Below are positions 9,419 to 21,737 of a DNA stretch of 64,000 bases, piece after piece (position 1 is the first letter of the stretch; every line of letters begins with the position of its first letter). The translations under genes were made by a program, and so were the position numbers. Origin of the DNA: Amblyomma americanum (taxonomy: Eukaryota; Arthropoda; Arachnida; Ixodida; Ixodidae); NCBI RefSeq assembly GCF_052857255.1, contig NC_135497.1, positions 180,143,478-180,207,477 of the forward strand. The letters run 5' to 3'. The notes below the pieces were generated by a model. That model saw only the letters and a program-made list of their open reading frames with translations. It did no database searches and was not told the origin of the DNA.

Positions 9419-12400
9419 GCACTTGGAAGTCGGCACTTCGGTTGTTCTTCATGCGACGCATCATAATCTTAAACACACCCAGGAAAACCTGGGCCAGAAG
9501 AATGGTACTTGATTCCTTTTGCTTTATTTTCCAACATTGCATTTACCACTGCCCTTAGAGAATATTTCAAAACACAACACTGAACCATTTGTTTTTCTTC
9601 ATTGTTTGCAGAGACGCAGGGGCTGCAAGGCGGCCAGCTTCAGCAGACAGAAGACATGAAGTATTTTGGTTTAAAAAATTCAGTGAGCACTTGAGAGTCG
9701 GCACTTCTGTTGTTCTTCATGCGACGCATCATGGCGTCAAAGACACCCAGGAAAACCTGGGCCAGATGACAGGTAAGGGATTCTCTTTGCTATATTTTTC
9801 AAGATTGCATTTACATGTGTCCTAAAAGACATTCCAAAACACAATCGGAACCATCCGTTTTTCTGTACTGTTTGCAGAAATGCAGGAGCTGCAAGGCGGC
9901 TAGCTTCGGCAGAGAGAAGAGAATGAATATTTTTGTTCCAAAAATTCAGTGAGCACTTGAGAGTCGGCACTTCTGTTGCCCTTCATGCAACGCATCATGG
10001 CGTCAAGCAGACCCAGGAAAATCCTGAGCCCGAACAATGGTAATAGATTCGCGGTGCTTTATTTTGCAACATTGCACTTTCCAGTGCCCTTAGAGACATT
10101 CCGAAACAATTCTTTACCATTAGTATTTCTGTATTTTTTTGCAGAGACGAAGGAGCTGCAAGACGGCTAGCGTCGGCAGAGAGAAGGCAAGGAATATTTT
10201 TGCTTTAAAAATTCAGTCACCACTTGAGAGTCGGCACTTCTTTTGTTCTTCATGAAACAGATCATGGCGTCAAAGACATCAAGGAAAATCTGTGCCAGAA
10301 GAACGGTAATAGATTCCCTTTGCTATATTTTCCAACGTTGAATTTACATGTGTCCAAAGAGACATTCCAAAATACGATCTGAACCATCCGATTTTCTGTA
10401 TTGTTTGCAGAGACGTAGGAGCAGCAAAGCGGTTAGCTTCGGCAGAGAGAAGATAAGGAATATTTTTGGTTTAAAAATTCAGCGGCCACTTGAGAGTCGG
10501 CACTTCTGTTGTTTTTGATACGACGCATCGTGGCGTCAAAGACACCAAGGAAAACATGGGCCAGAAGAACGGTAATCGGTTCGTGTTGCTTTATTTTGAC
10601 ACATTGCTTTTCCAATGCCTTTAGGTGCATTCCAAAACACAATTTTGAACTAACCGCTTTTCTGTATTTTTTGCAGAGACGAAGGAGCTGCAAGGCGGCT
10701 AGCTTCGGCAGATACAAGACATGGAATATTTTTGTTTAAAAAATTCAGCGACCACTTGAGAGTCGGCACTTCTGTTGTTCTTCATGGGACGCATCATGGC
10801 GTCAAAGACACCCAGGAAAACCTGGGCCAGAAAAAGGTAAGAGATTCCCTTTGCTATATTTTTCAACATTGCTTTTACATGTGTCCTAAGAGACATTCGA
10901 AAACATAATCGGAACCATCCGTTTTTCTGTACTGTTTGCAGAGACGCAGGAGCTGCAAGGCGCCTAGCTTCGGCAGAGAGAAGACATAGGATATTTTTGT
11001 TCTAAAAATTCAGAGCGCACTTGAAAGTTGCCACTTCTGTTGTTCTTCATGCGACGCATAATGGCGTCAAAGACACCCAGGAAAACCTGGGCCAGAAGAA
11101 CGGTAATAGATTCTGTTTGCTATATTCCCAGCATTGCATTTACATGTGTCCTAATAGACATTCCAAAACAGAATCTGAGCCACCCGTTTTTCTGTATTGT
11201 TTGCAGAGACGAAGGGGCTGCTGGCCGGCTAGCTGCGAGAGACAGAAGACATGGAATATTTTTGTTTAAAAACACAGCGACCACATGAGAGTCGGGACTT
11301 CTGTTGTTCTACATGCCACGCATCATGGCGTCAAAGACAATAAGGAAAACCTGTGCCAGAAGAACGGTAATAGATTTTCTTTGCTATATTTTCCAACATT
11401 GAATTTACATGTGTCCAAAGAGACATTTGAGAACAAGATCTGAACCATCCGATTTTCTGTATTGTTTGCAGAGACGTAGGAGCAGCAAGGCAGCTAGCTT
11501 CGGCAGAAAGAAGACATGGATTAACTTTGTTTAAAAAATTCAACAACCAGTTTACAGTCGGCACTTCTGTTGTTCTTCATGCGACGCATCATGGCATCAA
11601 GCAGACACAGGAAAAACCTGGGTCCGAACAATGGTAATAGATTCGCGTTCCTTTCTTTTGCAACATTGCATATACCAGTGCCGTTAGAGACGTTCCAAAA
11701 CACAATTCTGAACCATACGTTTTTCTGTATTGTTTGCAGAGACGCTGGAGCTGCGAGGCGGCTTGCTTCGGAAGACAGAAGACATGGAATTATTTTGTTT
11801 AAAAAAATTCAACAACCACTTGACTGTCGGCACTTCTGTTCTTCATGCGACGCATCATAGCGTAAAGCAGACCCAGGAAAATCCTGAGCCCGAACAATGG
11901 TAATAGATTCGCGGTGCTTTATTTTGAAACCTTGTACTTTCAAGTGCCCTTAGAGACATTCCAAAACACAATTCTTTACCATCCGTATTTCTGTATTTTT
12001 TCAGACGAAGGAGCTGCAAGACGGCTAGCTTCGGCAGAGAGAAGACAAGGAATATTTTTGTTTTAAAAATTCAGCGACCACTTGAGAGTCGCCACTTCTG
12101 TTGCTGTTCATACGACGCATCGTGGCGTCAAAGACACCAAGGAAAACCTGGGCCAGAAGAACGGTAATAGATTCCCATTGCTATATTTTCCAACATTGCA
12201 TTTTCATGTGTCCAAAGAGAGATTTCAAAACAATCTGAACCATCCGTTTTTCTGTATTGTTTGCAGAGACGAAGGAGCTGCTGGCCGGCCAGCTGCGGGA
12301 GACAGAAGACGTGCAATATTTTTGTTTAAAACTTCTTCGACCACTTGAGAGTCGGCACTTCTGTTGTTCTTCATAGGACGCATCATGGCGTCAAAGACAC

Positions 12401-14514
12401 CCAGGAAATCCTGGGCCGGAAAAAAGGTAAGAGATTCCATTTGCTACATTTTTCAACATTGCATTTACATGTGTCCTAAGAGACATTCCAAAACACAATC
12501 GGAACCAACCGTTTTTCTCTACTGTCTGCAGAGACGCAGGAGCTGCAAGGCGGCTAGCATCGGCAGAGAGAAGACATCGAATATTTTTGTTCTAAAAATT
12601 CAGAGAGCACTTGAATGTTGCCACTTCTGTTGTTCTTCATGCGACGAATCATGGCGTCAAAGACGCCCCGGAAAACCTGGGCCAGAAGAAAGGTAATAGA
12701 TTCTCTTTGCTATATTTCCCAGCATTGCATTTACGTGTGTCCTAATAGACATTCCAAAACACAATCCGAACCACCCGTTTTTCTGTATTGTTTGCAGAGA
12801 CGAAGGAGCTGCAAGGCAGCTAGCATCGGCAGAAAGAAGACATGGATTAACTTTGTTTAAAAAAATTCAACAACCAGTTTACAGTCGGCACTACTGTTGT
12901 TCTTCATGCGACGCATCATGGCGTCAAGCAGACACAGGAAAAACCTGGGTCCGAACAATGGTAATAGATTCGCGTTCTTTTCTTTTGCAACATTGCATAT
13001 ACCAGTGCCGTTAGAGACGTTCCAAAACACAATTCTGAACCATACGTTTTTCTGTATTGTTTGCAGAGACGCTGGAGCTGCGAGGCGGCTAGCTTCGGAA
13101 GACAGAAGACATGGAATTATTTTGTTTAAAAAGATTCAACAACCACTTGATTGTCGGCACTTCTGTTGTTCTTCATGCGACGCATCATAGCGTCAAGCAG
13201 ACCCAGGAAAATCCTGAGCCCGAACAATGGTAATAGATTCGCGGTGCTTTATTTTGAAACCTTGCACTTTCAAGTGCCCTTAGAGACATTCCAAAACACA
13301 ATTCTTTACCATCCGTATTTCTGTATTTTTCAGACGATGGAGCTGCAAGACGGCTAGCTTCGGCAGAGAGAAGACAAGGAATATTTTTGTTTCAAAAATT
13401 CAGCGACCACTTGAGAGTCGCCACTTCTGTTGCTCTTCATACGACGCATCGTGGCGTCAGACACCAAGGAAAACCTGGGCCAGAAGAACGGTAATAGATT
13501 CCCATTGCTATATTTTCCAACATTGCATTTTGATGTGTCCAAAGAGAGATTTCAAAACAATCTGAAACATCCGTTTTTCTGTATTGTTTGCAGAGATGAA
13601 GGAGCTGCTGGCCGGCCAGCAGCGGCAGACAGAAGACGTGCAATATTTTTGTTTAAAAATTCTTCGACCACTTGAGAGTCGGCACTTCTGTCGTTCTTCA
13701 TAGGACGCATCATGGCGTCAAAGACACCCAGGAAATCCTGGGCCGGATAAAAGGTAAGAGATTCCCTTTGCTACATTTTTCAACATTGCATTTACATGTG
13801 TCCTAAGAGACATTCCAAAACACAATCGGAACCATCCGTCTTTCTGTACTGTTTGCAGAGGCGCAGGAGCTGCAAGGCGGCTAGCTTCGGCATACAGAAG
13901 ACATCGAATAATTTTGTTTAAAAATTTAAGCAACCCTTTGACAGTCGGCACTTGTGTTGTTCTTCATGCGACGCATCATGGTGTCAAGCAGCCCCAGGAA
14001 AAACCCCAGTCCGAACAATGGTATTAGTCTTCGCGTTGCTTTCTTTTGCAGCATTGCATTTTCCAGTGCCCTTAGAGACATTCGAAAACACAATTCTTTA
14101 CCATCCGCATGTCTGTATTTTTTGCAGAGACCAAGGAGCTGCAAGATGGCTAGCTTCGGCAGAGAGAAGACAAGGAATATTTTTGTTTAAAAAATTCAGC
14201 GACCACTTGAGAGCCGGCACTTCTGTTGTTCTTCATGGGACGCATCATGGCGTCAAGCAGACACAGGAAAAACCTGAGTCCGAACAATGGTAATAGATTC
14301 GCATTCCTTTCTTTTGCAACATTGCATATACCAGTGCCCTTAGAGACGTTCCAAAACACAATTCTGAATCATACGTTTTTCTGAATTGTTTGCAGAGACG
14401 CTGGAGCTGCGAGGCGGCTAGCTTCGGCAGAGAGAAGACATAGAATATTTTTGTTCTAAAAATTCAGAGAGCACTTGAATGTTGCCACTTCTGTTGTTCT
14501 TCATGCGACGCATC
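9419..14514 (+). repeat. Leader block of frame 1
   Basis: About 19 monomers between insert 1 and the next 1940-bp run. The monomer just after the insert has CATAATCTTAAACAC and the atypical donor GGTACTTG. The next A monomer carries AGATGACAG (in-frame TGA). From about 11060 to 12530 it matches 1-1470 at a shift of 11059, then 2105-4340 at a shift of about 10453. One 74-bp duplication present at 3897 is reduced to a single copy at about 14346-14424. Parallel to 21738-27516. Confidence 0.9.
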
Positions 14515-16454
14515 ATGGCGTCAAAGACGCCCCGGAAAACCTGGGCCAGAAGAAAGGTAATAGATTCTCTTTGCTATATTTCCCAGCATTGCATTTACGT
14601 GTGTCCTAATAGACATTCCAAAACACAATCTGAGCCACACGTTTTTCTGTTTTGTTTGCAGAGACGAAGGAGCTGCTGGATGGCCAGCTGCGACAGACAG
14701 AACACATGGGATATTTTTGTTTAAAAATACAGCGACCACTTGAGAGTCGGGACTTCTGTTGTTTTTCATGCGACGCATCATGGCGTCAAAGACACCAAGG
14801 AAAACCTGTGCCAGAAGAACGGTAATAGATTTTCTTTGCTATATTTTCCAACGTAAAATTTACATGTGTCCAAAGATACATTCCAAAACAAGATCTGAAC
14901 CATCCGATTTTCTGTATTGTTTGCAGAGACGTAGGAGCAGCAAGGCAGCTAGCGTCGACAGAAAGAAGACATGGATTAACTTTGTTTAAAAAAATTCAAC
15001 AACCAGTTTACAGTCGGCACTACTGTTGTTCTTCATGCGACGCATCATGGCGTCAAGCAGACAGGAAAAACCTGGGTCCGAACAATGGTAATAGATTCGC
15101 GTTCTTTTCTTTTGCAACATTGCATATACCAGTGCCGTTAGAGACGTTCCAAAACACAACTCTGAACCATACGTTTTTCTGTATTGTTTGCAGAGACGTT
15201 GGAGCTGCGAGGCGGCTAGCTTCGGAAGACAGAAGACATGGAATTATTTTGTTTAAAAAGATTCAACAACCACTTGATTGTCGGCACTTCTGTTGTTCTT
15301 CATGCGACGCATCATAGCGTCAAGCAGACCCAGGAAAATCCTGAGCCCGAACAATGGTAATAGATTCGCGGTGCTTTATTTTGAAACCTTGCACTTTCAA
15401 GTGCCCTTAGAGACATTCCAAAACACAATTCTTTACCATCCGTATTTCTGTATTTTTTTCAGACGAAGGAGCTGCTGGCCGGCCAGCTGCGGCAGACAGA
15501 AGACGTGCAATATTTTTGTTTAAAAATTCTTCGACCACTTGAGAGTCGGCACTTCTGTCGTTCTTCATAGGACGCATCATGGCGTCAAAGACACCCAGGA
15601 AATCCTGGGCCGGATGAAAGGTAAGAGATTCCCTTTGCTACATTTTTCAACATTGCATTTACATGTGTCCTAAGAGACATTCCGAAACACAATCGGAACC
15701 ATCCGTCTTTCTGTACTGTTTGCAGAGGCGCAGGAGCTGCAAGGCGGCTAGCTTCGGCATACAAAAGACATGGAATAATTTTGTTTAAAAATTTAAGCAA
15801 CCCTTTGACAGTCGGCACTTGTGTTGTTCCTCATGCGACGCATCATGGTGTCAAGCAGCCCCAGGAAAAACCCCAGTCCGAACAATGGTATTAGATTCGC
15901 GTTGCTTTCTTTTGCAGCATTGCATTTTCCAGTGCCCTTGGAGACATTCGAAAACACAATTCTTTACCATCCGTATGTCTGTATTTTTTGCAGAGACCAA
16001 GGAGCTGCAAGATGGCTAGCTTCGGCAGAGAGAAGACAAGGAATATTTTTGTTTAAAAAATTCAGCGACCACTTGAGAGTCGGCACTTCTGTTGTTCTTC
16101 TTGGGACGCATCATGGCGTCAAGCAGACACAGGAAAAACCCGAGTCCGAACAATGGTAATAGATTCGCATTCCTTTCTTTTGCAACATTGCATATACCAG
16201 TGCCCTTAGAGACGTTCCAAAACACAATTCCGAATCATACGTTTTTCTGAATTGTTTGCAGAGACGCTGGAGCTGCGAGGCGGCTAGCTTCCAAAACACA
16301 ATTCTGAATCATACGTTTTTCTGTATTGTTTGCAGAGACGCTGGAGCTGCGAGGCGGCTAGCTTCGGCAGAGAGAAGACATAGAATATTTTTGTTCTAAA
16401 AATTCAGAGAGCACTTGAATGTTGCCACTTCTGTTGTTCTTCATGCGACGCATC
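14515..16454 (+). repeat. 1940-bp higher-order unit 3
   Basis: Same seven-monomer layout as at 4137, with the duplication at 16215-16362. Private variants noticed by eye are GCGTCGACAG near 14953, CACAACTCTGAACC near 15157, CCCTTGGAGAC near 15937 and ATTCCGAATC near 16228. Confidence 0.95.
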
Positions 16455-18394
16455 ATGGCGTCAAATACGCCCCGGAAAACCTGGGCCAGAAGAAAGGTAA
16501 TAGATTCTCTTTGCTATATTTCCCAGCATTGCATTTACGTGTGTCCTAATAGACATTCCAAAACACAATCTGAGCCACACGTTTTTCTGTTTTGTTTGCA
16601 GAGACGAAGGAGCTGCTGGATGGCCAGCTGCGACAGACAGAACACATGGGATATTTTTGTTTAAAAATACAGCGACCACTTGAGAGTCGGGACTTCTGTT
16701 GTTTTTCATGCGACGCATCATGGCGTCAAAGACACCAAGGAAAACTTGTGCCAGAAGAACGGTAATAGATTTTCTTTGCTATATTTTCCAACGTAAAATT
16801 TACATGTTTCCAAAGATACATTCCAAAACAAGATCTGAACCATCCGATTTTCTGTATTGTTTGCAGAGACGTAGGAGCAGCAAGGCAGCTAGCTTCGACA
16901 GAAAGAAGACATGGATTAACTTTGTTTAAAAAAATTCAACAACCAGTTTACAGTCGGCACTACTGTTGTTCTTCATGCGACGCATCGTGGCGTCAAGCAG
17001 ACAGGAAAAACCTGGGTCCGAACAATGGTAATAGATTCGCGTTCTTTTCTTTTGCAACATTGCATATACCAGTGCCGTTAGAGACGTTCCAAAACACAAT
17101 TCTGAACCATACGTTTTTCTGTATTGTTTGCAGAGACGTTGGAGCTGCGAGGCGGCTAGCTTCGGAAGACAGAAGACATGGAATTATTTTGTTTAAAAAG
17201 ATTCAACAACCACTTGATTGTCGGCACTTCTGTTGTTCTTCATGCGACGCATCATAGCGTCAAGCAGACCCAGGAAAATCCTGAGCCCGAACAATGGTAA
17301 TAGATTCGCGGTGCTTTATTTTGAAACCTTGCACTTTCAAGTGCCCTTAGAGACATTCCAAAACACAATTCTTTACCATCCGTATTTCTGTATTTTTTTC
17401 AGACGAAGGAGCTGCTGGCCGGCCAGCTGCGGCAGACAGAAGACGTGCAATATTTTTGTTTAAAAATTCTTCGACCACTTGAGAGTCGGCACTTCTGTCG
17501 TTCTTCATAGGACGCATCATGGCGTCAAAGACACCCAGGAAATCCTGGGCCGGATGAAAGGTAAGAGATTCCCTTTGCTACATTTTTCAACATTGCATTT
17601 ACATGTGTCCTAAGAGACATTCCGAAACACAATCGGAACCATCCGTCTTTCTGTACTGTTTGCAGAGGCGCAGGAGCTGCAAGGCGGCTAGCTTCGGCAT
17701 ACAAAAGACATGGAATAATTTTGTTTAAAAATTTAAGCAACCCTTTGACAGTCGGCACTTGTGTTGTTCCTCATGCGACGCATCATGGTGTCAAGCAGCC
17801 CCAGGAAAAACCCCAGTCCGAACAATGGTATTAGATTCGCGTTGCTTTCTTTTGCAGCATTGCATTTTCCAGTGCCCTTAGAGACATTCGAAAACACAAT
17901 TCTTTACCATCCGTATGTCTGTATTTTTTGCAGAGACCAAGGAGCTGCAAGATGGCTAGCTTCGGCAGAGAGAAGACAAGGAATATTTTTGTTTAAAAAA
18001 TTCAGCGACCACTTGAGAGTCGGCACTTCTGTTGTTCTTCTTGGGACGCATCATGGCGTCAAGCAGACACAGGAAAAACCCGAGTCCGAACAATGGTAAT
18101 AGATTCGCATTCCTTTCTTTTGCAACATTGCATATACCAGTGCCCTTAGAGACGTTCCAAAACACAATTCTGAATCATACGTTTTTCTGAATTGTTTGCA
18201 GAGACGCTGGAGCTGCGAGGCGGCTAGCTTCCAAAACACAATTCTGAATCATACGTTTTTCTGTATTGTTTGCAGAGACGCTGGAGCTGCGAGGCGGCTA
18301 GCTTCGGCAGAGAGAAGACATAGAATATTTTTGTTCTAAAAATTCAGAGAGCACTTGAATGTTGCCACTTCTGTTGTTCTTCATGCGACGCATC
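16455..18394 (+). repeat. 1940-bp higher-order unit 4
   Basis: Same layout, duplication at 18155-18302. Variants: TCAAATACGCC near 16463, AAAACTTGTGCC near 16742 (shared with the units at 29457 and 35277), CATGTTTCC near 16803 and CATCGTGGCG near 16984, which removes the B1 start codon. Confidence 0.95.
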
Positions 18395-20247
18395 ATGGCG
18401 TCAAAGACGCCCCGGAAAACCTGGGCCAGAAGAAAGGTAATAGATTCTCTTTGCTATATTTCCCAGCATTGCATTTACGTGTGTCCTAATAGACATTCCA
18501 AAACACAATCTGAGCCACACGTTTTTCTGTTTTGTTTGCAGAGACGAAGGAGCTGCTGGATGGCCAGCTGCGACAGACAGAACACATGGGATATTTTTGT
18601 TTAAAAATACAGCGACCACTTGAGAGTCGGGACTTCTGTTGTTTTTCATGCGACGCATCATGGCGTCAAAGACACCAAGGAAAACCTGTGCCAGAAGAAC
18701 GGTAATAGATTTTCTTTGCTATAATTTCCAACGTAAAATTTACATGTGTCCAAAGATACATTCCAAAACAAGATCTGAACCATCCGATTTTCTGTATTGT
18801 TTGCAGAGACGTAGGAGCAGCAAGGCAGCTAGCTTCGACAGAAAGAAGACATGGATTAACTTTGTTTAAAAAAATTCAACAACCAGTTTACAGTCGGCAC
18901 TACTGTTGTTCTTCATGCGACGCATCATGGCGTCAAGCAGACAGGAAAAACCTGGGTCCGAACAATGGTAATAGATTCGCGTTCTTTTCTTTTGCAACAT
19001 TGCATATACCAGTGCCGTTAGAGACGTTCCAAAACACAATTCTGAACCATACGTTTTTCTGTATTGTTTGCAGAGACGTTGGAGCTGCGAGGCGGCTAGC
19101 TTCGGAAGACAGAAGACATGGAATTATTTTGTTTAAAAAGATTCAACAACCACTTGATTGTCGGCACTTCTGTTGTTCTTCATGCGACGCATCATAGCGT
19201 CAAGCAGACCCAGGAAAATCCTGAGCCCGAACAATGGTAATAGATTCGCGGTGCTTTATTTTGAAACCTTGCACTTTCAAGTGCCCTTAGAGACATTCCA
19301 AAACACAATTCTTTACCATCCGTATTTCTGTATTTTTTTCAGACGAAGGAGCTGCTGGCCGGCCAGCTGCGGCAGACAGAAGACGTGCAATATTTTTGTT
19401 TAAAAATTCTTCGACCACTTGAGAGTCGGCACTTCTGTCGTTCTTCATAGGACGCATCATGGCGTCAAAGACACCCAGGAAATCCTGGGCCGGATGAAAG
19501 GTAAGAGATTCCCTTTGCTACATTTTTCAACATTGCATTTACATGTGTCCTAAGAGACATTCCGAAACACAATCGGAACCATCCGTCTTTCTGTACTGTT
19601 TGCAGAGGCGCAGGAGCTGCAAGGCGGCTAGCTTCGGCATACAAAAGACATGGAATAATTTTGTTTAAAAATTTAAGCAACCCTTTGACAGTCGGCACTT
19701 GTGTTGTTCCTCATGCGACGCATCATGGTGTCAAGCAGCCCCAGGAAAAACCCCAGTCCGAACAATGGTATTAGATTCGCGTTGCTTTCTTTTGCAGCAT
19801 TGCATTTTCCAGTGCCCTTAGAGACATTCGAAAACACAATTCTTTACCATCCGTATGTCTGTATTTTTTGCAGAGACCAAGGAGCTGCAAGATGGCTAGC
19901 TTCGGCAGAGAGAAGACAAGGAATATTTTTGTTTAAAAAATTCAGCGACCACTTGAGAGTCGGCACTTCTGTTGTTCTTCTTGGGACGCATCATGGCGTC
20001 AAGCAGACACAGGAAAAACCCGAGTCCGAACAATGGTAATAGATTCGCATTCCTTTCTTTTGCAACATTGCATATACCAGTGCCCTTAGAGACGTTCCAA
20101 AACACAATTCTGAATCATACGTTTTTCTGAATTGTTTGCAGAGACGCTGGAGCTGCGAGGCGGCTAGCTTCCAAAACACAATTCTGAATCATACGTTTTT
20201 CTGTATTGTTTGCAGAGACGCTGGAGCTGCGAGGCGGCTAGCTTCGG
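18395..20247 (+). repeat. 1940-bp higher-order unit 5, 3' truncated
   Basis: Last unit of the three-unit run. Duplication at 20095-20242, then exit to the trailer after GCTAGCTTCGG. Private variant CTATAATTTCC near 18720. Confidence 0.93.
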
Positions 20248-21619
20248 AAGACAGAAGACATGGAATTATTTTGTTTAAAAAATTCAACAACCAGTTGATA
20301 GTCGGCACTTCTGTTGTTCTTCATGCGACGCATCATGGCGTCAAGCAGACACAGAAAAATCCTGAGCCCGGACAATGGTAATAGATCCGCGGTGCTTTAT
20401 TTTGAAACCTTGCACTTTCAAGTGCGCTTAGAGACATTTCAAAACACAATTCTTTACCATCCGTATTTCTGTATTTTTTCAGACGAAGGAGCTGCAAGGC
20501 GGCTAGCTTCGACAGAGAGAAGACAAGGAATATTTTTGTTTTAAAAATTCAGCGACCACTTGAGAGTCGGCACTTCTCTTATTCTTCATACGATGCATCG
20601 TGGCGTCAAAGACACCATGGAAAACCTGGGCCAGAAGAACGGTAATAGATTCCCTTTGCTATATTTTCCAACATTGCATTTACATGTGTCCAAAGAGATT
20701 TCAAAACACAATCTGAACCATCCGTTTTTCTGTATTGTTTGCAGAGACGAAGGAGCTGCTGGCCGGCCAGCTGCGGCAGACAGAAGACGTGCAATATTTT
20801 TGTTTAAAAATTCTTCGACCACTTGAAAGTCGGTACTTCTGTTGTTCTTCATAGGACGCATCATGGCGTCAAAGACACCCAGGAAAACCTGGGCCAGAAA
20901 AAAGGTAAGAGATTCTCTTTGCTATATTTTTCAACACTGCATTTACATGTGTCCTAAGAGACATTCCAAAACACAATCGGAACCATCCGTTTTTCTGTAC
21001 TGTTTGCAGAGGCGCAGGAGCTGCAAGGCGGCTAGCTTCGGCAGACAGAAGACATGGAATAATTCTGTTTAAAAAATTCAGCAACCAGTTGACAGTCGGC
21101 ACTTCTGTTGTTCTTCATGCGACGCATCATGGCGTCAAGCAGACAACGGAAAATTCTTAGTCCGAACAATGGTATTAGATTCGCGTTGCTTTCTTTTGCA
21201 GCATTGCATATACCAGTGCCCTTAAAGACATTCCAAAACACAATTCTTTACCATCCGTATTTCTGTATTTTTTTGCAGAGACCAAGGAGCTGCGAGACGG
21301 CTAGCTTCGGCAGAGAGAAGACAAGGAATATTTTTGTTTTAAAAACTCAGCGACCATTTGAGAATCGGCACTTCTGTTGTTCTTCATGCGACGGATGATG
21401 GCGTCAAGCAGACCCAGGAAAATCATGGTCCCGAAGAATGGTAATTCATTCCTTTTGCTATATTTTCCAACATTGCATTTACTAGTGCCCTAGAGATTAT
21501 TCCAAAACACAACACTGAACCATTTGTTTTTCTACATTGTTTGCAGACACGCAGGGGCTGCAAGGCGGCACTTCGGCAGATAGAAGACATGAAATATTTT
21601 TGTTAAAAAAATTCAATGA
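20248..21619 (+). repeat. Trailer block 2
   Basis: Near copy of 7930-9300 at a shift of 12318-12319. One A fewer in the first TTTAAAAAATTCAACAACC tract changes the downstream frame relative to the copy at 7930. Confidence 0.9.
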
Positions 21620-21737
21620 ATAAACCCTGTTGAATGTGTAGTGCTCGTCCTGTTCCCTTCCTCGTCCGTGTTGCCAGTTTGCGCACTTATGTATTTCACG
21701 AATATGCACCAACAAGCACAGTTGCAAGTACTTCTGA
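21620..21737 (+). mobile_element. 118-bp insert, copy 2
   Basis: Same insertion site and sequence as at 9301 (shift 12319), with AATAAA at 21619-21624. Same flanking TGA. Confidence 0.55.

Noticed and set aside
9322..9558. 78-codon frame through the 118-bp insert as a gene
   Set aside because: It only bridges the insert and monomer sequence. Its five copies come from one amplified event, and overlapping frames on both strands are equally open.
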